From Enterobacter genomosp. O (GTDB taxonomy: Bacteria > Pseudomonadota > Gammaproteobacteria > Enterobacterales > Enterobacteriaceae): DNA of 64,000 nucleotides. The DNA is taken from positions 62,001-126,000 of the forward strand of contig NZ_LECZ01000021.1 in assembly GCF_001022965.1 (NCBI RefSeq), read 5' to 3'. Position numbers and translations under genes: made by a program. This document shows positions 56,090-64,000 of the stretch, in pieces. Below the pieces are notes generated by a model. That model did no database searches. It saw only the letters and a program-made list of their open reading frames with translations, and was not told where the DNA came from. Positions within the stretch are counted from its first letter, which is position 1. Each line of letters starts with the position of its first letter.

Positions 56090-57522
56090 TGCAGGTTTTA
56101 CACGTATGTTCTGAGATGTTCCCGTTGTTAAAAACGGGCGGTCTGGCAGATGTCCTTGGTGCATTACCGGCGGCGCAAATCGCCGGAGGAGTGGATACCC
56201 GAGTCCTGCTGCCCGCCTTCCCGGATATCCGGCGCGGTATTCCCGATGCAAAAGTCGTGTCGCGTCGTGAGACCTTCGCCGGACGCATCACCCTGCTGTT
56301 TGGACATTACAATGGCGTAGGGATTTACCTGATCGACGCGCCGCATTTATACGACCGACCGGGCAGCCCGTATCACGATACGAACCTGTTCGCCTATACC
56401 GACAACGTGCTGCGCTTCGCGCTGCTTGGCTGGGTAGGGGCAGAAATGGCGACGGGGCTCGATCCGTTCTGGCGCCCGGACGTGGTGCACGCGCACGACT
56501 GGCACGCCGGGCTTGCGCCGGCGTATCTCGCCGCGCGCGGCCACCCGGCCAAATCCGTCTTCACCGTGCATAACCTGGCGTATCAGGGCATGTACTACGC
56601 CCATCACATAAGTGAAATCGATCTGCCATGGTCGTTCTTTAACATGCACGGACTGGAGTTTAACGGGCAAATTTCGTTCCTGAAGGCGGGCCTGTACTAC
56701 GCCGATCACATCACGGCGGTGAGCCCAACCTACGCCCGCGAAATTACCCAGCCGGAGTTTGGCTACGGCATGGAAGGCCTGCTACAACAGCGCCATCGTG
56801 AAGGGCGCCTGTCGGGTATTTTGAACGGTGTGGATGAACAGATCTGGAGCCCGGAAACCGATTTCCTGCTGGCGGCGCGCTATGGCCGTGATTCCGTGGA
56901 GGACAAAGCGGAAAACAAACGCCAGCTGCAGATTGCGATGGGCCTGAAGGTTAACGACAAAGTGCCGCTGTTTGCGGTAGTGAGCCGCCTGACCAGCCAG
57001 AAAGGGCTGGATCTGGTGCTGGAGGCGCTGCCCGGTTTACTGGAACAGGGCGGACAGCTGGCCCTGCTCGGCGCTGGCGACCCGGTGTTGCAGGAAGGTT
57101 TCCTTGCCGCCGCGGCGGAGCATCCAGGGCAGGTGGGCGTGCAGATTGGCTATCACGAGGCGTTTTCGCACCGCATCATGGGCGGCGCAGACGTCATCCT
57201 GGTGCCAAGCCGTTTCGAACCCTGCGGCCTGACACAGCTTTATGGCCTGAAATACGGCACCCTGCCGCTGGTACGCCGCACGGGCGGGCTGGCGGATACC
57301 GTCTCCGATAGCTCTCTGGAAAACCTGGCGGACGGTATCGCCAGCGGGTTTGTCTTCGAGGACAGTAATGCCTGGTCGCTGCTTCGGGCGATTCGGCGTG
57401 CTTTCGTCTTGTGGTCCCGTCCATCGCTGTGGCGTTACGTACAACGTCAGGCGATGTCCATGGACTTTAGCTGGCACGTCGCGGCGCAGTCGTACCGCGA
57501 TCTCTATCAACGCTTGATGTAA
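56089..57522 (+). CDS. glgA: glycogen synthase
   Basis: Transfers glucose from ADP-glucose to the growing glycogen chain. GT5 family, 477 residues, ADP-glucose-binding Lys15 in the KTGGLADV motif and C-terminal [17 protein letters not shown]. The start at 56089 gives the E. coli N-terminus; an ATG one codon earlier is in frame. Confidence 0.98.
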   Translation: MQVLHVCSEMFPLLKTGGLADVLGALPAAQIAGGVDTRVLLPAFPDIRRGIPDAKVVSRRETFAGRITLLFGHYNGVGIYLIDAPHLYDRPGSPYHDTNLFAYTDNVLRFALLGWVGAEMATGLDPFWRPDVVHAHDWHAGLAPAYLAARGHPAKSVFTVHNLAYQGMYYAHHISEIDLPWSFFNMHGLEFNGQISFLKAGLYYADHITAVSPTYAREITQPEFGYGMEGLLQQRHREGRLSGILNGVDEQIWSPETDFLLAARYGRDSVEDKAENKRQLQIAMGLKVNDKVPLFAVVSRLTSQKGLDLVLEALPGLLEQGGQLALLGAGDPVLQEGFLAAAAEHPGQVGVQIGYHEAFSHRIMGGADVILVPSRFEPCGLTQLYGLKYGTLPLVRRTGGLADTVSDSSLENLADGIASGFVFEDSNAWSLLRAIRRAFVLWSRPSLWRYVQRQAMSMDFSWHVAAQSYRDLYQRLM

Positions 57523-59988
<2,466 letters not shown>

Positions 59989-59992
59989 AAGC

Positions 59993-60019
59993 AAAACGGC
60001 AACCCTGGTTGCCGTTTTT
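59993..60019. terminator. terminator after glgP
   Basis: AAAACGGCAACC (59993-60004) pairs with GGTTGCCGTTTT (60007-60018) across a 2-base loop. The T-run and A-run make it usable from both sides. Confidence 0.9.
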
Positions 60020-60027
60020 AGTGTTTG

Positions 60028-60076
60028 TTCCCTCTCCCTGTGGGAGAGGGTCAGGGTGAGGGCATCAGCCCGCACC
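60028..60076. repeat. CCCTCTCCC-family intergenic repeat, copy D
   Basis: CCCTCTCCC-TGT-GGGAGAGGG then TCAGGGTGAGGGCATCAGCC. Lies between the convergent glgP and glpD, just after the glgP terminator. Confidence 0.8.
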
Positions 60077-60083
60077 GATCGCA

Positions 60084-61592
60084 TCAAGACGCCAACGACA
60101 GCTCACGCTTTCCCGCATTCTGCAGTAACCACTGCGCCACGCGGGACTGCTGCTCGGCGTTGAGCCACATCCCTTCTTTGGTACGACGCCAGATAGCATC
60201 GTCCAGGCGGCGAACCCATTCGTGTTCGACCAGATAGCGCAGCTCGGCTTCGTACAGCTCGTGGCCGAAATGTTCGCCCAGATCCGCAATCTCTTTCGCG
60301 TCGCCCAGCAACAGCTCGGTATTGCTGCCGTAGGTGCGGGCATAGTGGCGCGCCATTCCTTCGGTGATGAACGGGAAGCGACGACGCAGCTTCGCGGCGT
60401 AATCATCGCGGTTATCGCCGATATCACCGCCGGGCAGTACCGCGCCTTTGGTCCATGCAGGGCCAATGCCTTTATAGTACGGCGCCAGTTTCTCAAGCGC
60501 GTGCTCGGCCAGCTTGCGGTAGGTGGTGAGCTTGCCGCCAAACACCGACAGCAGCGGCGCCTGACCGTCTACGTCGTGAATATCGAGCGTATAGTCGCGG
60601 GTGATGGCCTGCGGGGAATCCGATTCGTCGTCGCACAGCGGACGCACGCCGGAGTAGGTCCATACCACGTCATCGCGCGACAGCTGTTTCTTAAAGTGCG
60701 CGTTATAGACTTTGAGCAGGTAATTCACTTCGCTCTCGTCGATTTCGACGTTTTTCGGATCGCCTTTGTACTCCACGTCGGTGGTGCCGATGATCGAGAA
60801 CTCGTCCATCCACGGGATCACAAACACGATGCGCTTGTCTTCGTTCTGCAAAATGTAGGCCTGTTTCTGCGTATGCACGCGCGGCACCACAATATGGCTG
60901 CCTTTGATCAGGCGAATGCCGTACGGCGAAGGCAGATGCATGCCGTCGTCAAAGAACTGCTTCACCCACGGACCGGTGGCGTTCACCAGGCCGCGCGCTT
61001 TCCAGCTAAATTTCTCGCCGGTATCGATGTCTTCCGCTTCGACAACCCACAGGCCGTTTTCACGACGGGCAGCGGTCGCGCGGGTGCGGGTTTTCACCTC
61101 GCCGCCTTTCTTCTCGACCATCTGCGCATTGGCCAGCACCAGGCGGGCATCGTCCACCCAGCAGTCGGAATATTCGAAACCGCGCACGATTTCAGGCTTA
61201 AGGACCGATTCTGAGCCAAAACGCAAACCGGTCGAACCCGGCAGGCTGGTGCGTTTACCCAGATGATCGTACATAAACAGACCGATTCGGATCATCCACG
61301 CCGGACGCAGATGCGGGCGATGGGGCAGGCGGAAGCGCATCGGAATAGCCAGATGCGGCGCCATTTTCAACAGCACTTCACGTTCGGCCAGTGCTTCACT
61401 GACCAGGCGGAATTCATAGTGTTCCAGGTAGCGCAGGCCACCGTGAATCAGTTTGGAGCTGGCGGACGACGTCGCGCAGGCGAGATCGTTAGCTTCCAGC
61501 ATCAGTACGGATAAACCGCGTCCTGCGGCGTCGACCGCAATACCGGCACCGTTGATGCCACCGCCTATCACAATCAGATCTTTGGTTTCCAT
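60084..61592 (-). CDS. glpD: aerobic glycerol-3-phosphate dehydrogenase
   Basis: Membrane-associated FAD enzyme oxidising sn-glycerol-3-phosphate to dihydroxyacetone phosphate and passing electrons to ubiquinone. From the ATG at 61592 it is 502 residues (E. coli 501), starting METKDLIVIGGGINGAG with the FAD motif; the five-residue upstream extension is dropped. The C-terminal tail differs slightly from E. coli. Divergent from glpE; a GlpR operator overlaps its -10. Confidence 0.98.
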   Translation of the reverse strand: METKDLIVIGGGINGAGIAVDAAGRGLSVLMLEANDLACATSSASSKLIHGGLRYLEHYEFRLVSEALAEREVLLKMAPHLAIPMRFRLPHRPHLRPAWMIRIGLFMYDHLGKRTSLPGSTGLRFGSESVLKPEIVRGFEYSDCWVDDARLVLANAQMVEKKGGEVKTRTRATAARRENGLWVVEAEDIDTGEKFSWKARGLVNATGPWVKQFFDDGMHLPSPYGIRLIKGSHIVVPRVHTQKQAYILQNEDKRIVFVIPWMDEFSIIGTTDVEYKGDPKNVEIDESEVNYLLKVYNAHFKKQLSRDDVVWTYSGVRPLCDDESDSPQAITRDYTLDIHDVDGQAPLLSVFGGKLTTYRKLAEHALEKLAPYYKGIGPAWTKGAVLPGGDIGDNRDDYAAKLRRRFPFITEGMARHYARTYGSNTELLLGDAKEIADLGEHFGHELYEAELRYLVEHEWVRRLDDAIWRRTKEGMWLNAEQQSRVAQWLLQNAGKRELSLAS

Positions 61593-61625
61593 AACACCCT
61601 CACGCACTTTCGTTAAAGCTCAGAA

Positions 61626-61670
61626 ATGTTCGATATCGCTCATAATAGCAAAGGAACGCGCTTTTGGTAA
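61626..61670 (-). promoter_or_regulatory. glpD promoter with overlapping GlpR operator
   Basis: On the minus strand: -35 TTACCA (61670-61665), 17-base spacer, -10 TATTAT (61647-61642). The plus-strand palindrome ATGTTCGATATCGCTCAT (61626-61643) fits the GlpR operator half-site pattern and covers the start of transcription, so GlpR should block the promoter. Confidence 0.65.
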
Positions 61671-61762
61671 CATCAAAAAAACAATTTAGAGTGATATGGA
61701 TAACATAATGGCGTTTACCCGCCGCCAGGACGTACACTACGGGGTAAAATAGTGCGACTAAC

Positions 61763-61815
61763 TTTTCTCCCTCTCCCCGTGGGAGAGGGCTGGGGTGAGG
61801 GCATCAGAGCGCACC
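61763..61815. repeat. CCCTCTCCC-family intergenic repeat, copy E
   Basis: CCCTCTCCCCGTGGGAGAGGG then CTGGGGTGAGGGCATCAGAG. Unlike other copies it lies in a divergent gap, between the glpD promoter and the glpE start, so it would be in the glpE leader. Confidence 0.8.
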
Positions 61816-61842
61816 CAACCTGAACAACAGAAAGAGAACACC

Positions 61843-62175
61843 ATGGATCAGTTTGAATGTATTAACGTAGAAGAAGCCCATCAGAAGATGCACCAGGGAA
61901 AAGCGGTGCTGGTGGACATCCGCGATCCGCAAAGCTTTGCGATGGGCCACACGCCAGGCGCGTTCCATCTCACCAACGACACGCTGGGCGCGTTTATGCG
62001 CGATAACGACTTCGAGACGCCGGTGATGGTCATGTGCTACCACGGCAACAGCAGCAAAGGCGCGGCGCAGTATCTGCTTCAGCAGGGTTATGACGCGGTG
62101 TACAGCGTCGACGGCGGTTTCGATGCCTGGCATCGTCATTTCCCGGCAGAAGTGGAATACGCTTTTGAGCGCTGA
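61843..62175 (+). CDS. glpE: thiosulfate sulfurtransferase GlpE
   Basis: Single-domain rhodanese of 110 residues (E. coli 108) moving sulfur from thiosulfate to cyanide or thiols; catalytic Cys65 in MCYHGNSS. The ATG at 61843 is used; the longer ORF starts inside the repeat. First of glpEGR. Confidence 0.96.
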   Translation: MDQFECINVEEAHQKMHQGKAVLVDIRDPQSFAMGHTPGAFHLTNDTLGAFMRDNDFETPVMVMCYHGNSSKGAAQYLLQQGYDAVYSVDGGFDAWHRHFPAEVEYAFER

Positions 62176-62222
62176 TCCCGCTATACTGTCCCCTTTTGTG
62201 TGGAAATAAGCGACCGCTGCCC

Positions 62223-63053
62223 ATGTTGATGATCACCTCTTTTACCAACCCGCGCGTCGCCCAGGCGTTTGTCGACTATATGGCGACGCAGGGCGTTATT
62301 CTGACCATCCAGCAACATCATCAGACCGACGTCTGGCTGGCCGACGAGAGCCAGGCCGGGCGGGTAAACGAGGAGCTGGCGCGTTTTCTTGAGAACCCCG
62401 GCGACCCGCGCTATCTGGCGGCAAGCTGGCAGTCCGGCCAGACGGACACCGGCCTGCACTATAGCCGTTTTCCTTTCCTTGCCACCATTCGCGAGCGCGC
62501 GGGCCCGTTTACGCTGCTGCTGATGGCCGCCTGCATCATCGTCTTCATTATTATGAACGCGGTGGGCGACCAGAGCGTGATGATTGCCCTGGCGTGGCCG
62601 TATGACCCGTCTCTTGAGTTTGACGTCTGGCGCTACTTTACCCACGCGCTGATGCACTTCTCGGTGATGCATATCCTCTTTAACCTGCTCTGGTGGTGGT
62701 ATCTCGGCGGCGCCGTTGAGAAGCGCCTGGGGAGCGGCAAGCTGATCGTTATCACCATTATTAGCGCCCTGCTGAGCGGCTACGTGCAGCACAAATTCAG
62801 CGGCCCGTGGTTTGGCGGGCTGTCCGGCGTCGTGTATGCCCTGATGGGCTATGTCTGGCTTCGCGGGGAACGCGACCCGGAAAGCGGCGTCTATCTGCAG
62901 CGCGGATTAATAACCTTTGCGTTAATATGGCTGATTGCCGGATGGTTTGATCTGTTTGGTATGTCTATCGCCAATGGTGCGCACGTCACCGGGCTGGCCA
63001 TCGGGCTGGCGATGGCCTTTGCCGACACGCTCCATGCGCGAAAACGAACATAA
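62223..63053 (+). CDS. glpG: rhomboid protease GlpG
   Basis: Intramembrane serine protease of 276 residues, the E. coli length, with a small cytoplasmic N-terminal domain and six membrane segments. GLSGVVYA carries the Ser equivalent to Ser201 and ANGAHVTG the His equivalent to His254. ATG 62223 chosen for collinearity. Confidence 0.97.
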   Translation: MLMITSFTNPRVAQAFVDYMATQGVILTIQQHHQTDVWLADESQAGRVNEELARFLENPGDPRYLAASWQSGQTDTGLHYSRFPFLATIRERAGPFTLLLMAACIIVFIIMNAVGDQSVMIALAWPYDPSLEFDVWRYFTHALMHFSVMHILFNLLWWWYLGGAVEKRLGSGKLIVITIISALLSGYVQHKFSGPWFGGLSGVVYALMGYVWLRGERDPESGVYLQRGLITFALIWLIAGWFDLFGMSIANGAHVTGLAIGLAMAFADTLHARKRT

Positions 63054-63069
63054 TTCTCAGGGATAATTG

Positions 63070-63828
63070 ATGAAACAAACACAACGCCATGACGCCATTA
63101 TCGAACTGGTAAAAAAACAGGGATACGTCAGCACCGAAGAGCTGGTTGAGCAGTTTGCCGTCAGCCCGCAAACCATCCGTCGTGACCTGAACGACCTGGC
63201 CGATCAAAACCGCATTCTGCGCCACCACGGCGGCGCGGCGCTGCCGTCCAGCTCGGTCAATACCTCCTGGCACGACCGTAAAGCCACGCAGACGGCAGAG
63301 AAAGAGCGTATTGCCCGCAAGGTCGCCAGCCAGATCCCCAACGGGGCAACGCTGTTTATTGATATCGGCACCACGCCGGAAGCGGTCGCCCATGCGCTGC
63401 TGGATCACGAGAACCTGCGCGTGGTGACCAACAACCTGAACGTGGCCAACACCCTGATGCAGAAAGACGATTTCCGCATCATTCTCGCGGGCGGCGAACT
63501 GCGCAGCCGCGATGGCGGAATTATTGGCGAAGCGACCCTCGACTTTATCTCTCAGTTCCGCCTCGACTTTGGCATTCTGGGGATCAGCGGCATCGACAGC
63601 GATGGCTCGCTGCTGGAGTTTGATTACCACGAGGTGCGCACCAAGCGCGCGATTATTGAAAACTCGCGCCACGTCATGCTGGTGGTGGATCACTCGAAGT
63701 TTGGCCGTAACGCGATGGTCAACATGGGCAGCATCAGCATGGTGGATGCGGTCTATACCGACGTGATGCCGCCGGCGGGCGTTATGCAGGTGATTAAAGA
63801 TAATAATTTGCAGTTAGAGTTGTGTTGA
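63070..63828 (+). CDS. glpR: glycerol-3-phosphate regulon repressor GlpR
   Basis: DeoR-family repressor of the glp genes, released by glycerol-3-phosphate. 252 residues as in E. coli: N-terminal HTH (VSTEELVEQFAVSPQTIRRD) and a C-terminal sugar-phosphate-binding domain. Starts 16 bases after glpG; the TTG one codon before the ATG is ignored. Confidence 0.97.
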   Translation: MKQTQRHDAIIELVKKQGYVSTEELVEQFAVSPQTIRRDLNDLADQNRILRHHGGAALPSSSVNTSWHDRKATQTAEKERIARKVASQIPNGATLFIDIGTTPEAVAHALLDHENLRVVTNNLNVANTLMQKDDFRIILAGGELRSRDGGIIGEATLDFISQFRLDFGILGISGIDSDGSLLEFDYHEVRTKRAIIENSRHVMLVVDHSKFGRNAMVNMGSISMVDAVYTDVMPPAGVMQVIKDNNLQLELC

Positions 63829-63834
63829 GACGCC

Positions 63835-63886
63835 TTTCTCCCTCTCCCTGTGGGAGAGGGCCGGGGTGAGGGCATCAGCCCGCACA
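63835..63886. repeat. CCCTCTCCC-family intergenic repeat, copy F
   Basis: CCCTCTCCC-TGT-GGGAGAGGG then CCGGGGTGAGGGCATCAGCC, almost identical to copy D. Lies between the convergent glpR and malT. Confidence 0.8.
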
Positions 63887-63889
63887 AAC

Positions 63890-64000
<111 letters not shown>

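Noticed and set aside
60222..61214. 330-residue antisense ORF across glpD
   Set aside because: Shadow of glpD.

Overview
The window is chromosomal DNA of an enterobacterium, most likely Enterobacter (E. cloacae complex) or a close relative. Nearly every backbone protein is a full-length match to its E. coli namesake, and gene order follows the E. coli malT-to-gor stretch, read backwards, with a few insertions and deletions. I see no rRNA, tRNA, CRISPR array, integrase or insertion sequence.

Layout. 1-2.4 kb: the 3' end of an EvgS-like hybrid sensor kinase, overlapping by 4 bases an AadA-type aminoglycoside nucleotidyltransferase. 2.4-12.7 kb: backbone gor, rlmJ, prlC, rsmJ, uspA, uspB, pitA, yhiN, interrupted between uspB and pitA by a small toxin-44-like gene and its probable membrane-anchored immunity gene. 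12.8-16.7 kb: an uncharacterised catabolic module (2-hydroxyacid dehydrogenase, RraA/HMG-aldolase-like protein, IclR-type regulator, ACS-family transporter) whose two operons start from almost identical 81-bp promoter blocks. 16.9-22.4 kb: accessory genes: a two-TM ion channel, an orphan TerC-family protein, a HAD phosphatase, an NlpC/P60 peptidase, an SDR, and a LysR regulator divergent from phenolic acid decarboxylase padC.

22.7-30.1 kb: the complete arnBCADTEF operon (aminoarabinose modification of lipid A, polymyxin resistance), preceded by a perfect-consensus PhoP box and a near-perfect PmrA box. 30.1-44.1 kb: a leftward aryl polyene pigment operon (16 genes matching apeC to apeR) inserted between yhhT and acpT; the acpT phosphopantetheinyl transferase is the last gene and is suited to prime its two ACPs. 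44.3-49.1 kb: yhhT, yhhS, dcrB, yhhQ, tusA, yhgN; yhhQ (queuosine-precursor transporter) has a leader that fits a preQ1-I riboswitch. 49.3-60.0 kb: asd and the glycogen operon glgBXCAP. 60.1-64.0 kb: glpD, glpEGR and the 3' end of malT.

A family of ~50-bp hairpin-bearing intergenic repeats (core arms CCCTCTCCC / GGGAGAGGG) occurs at six sites, mostly between convergent genes. The points most worth follow-up are the toxin/immunity pair, the twin IclR-region promoter blocks with their unassigned pathway, the preQ1 leader, the dual PhoP/PmrA control sites of arn, and the coupling of aadA to a sensor kinase.
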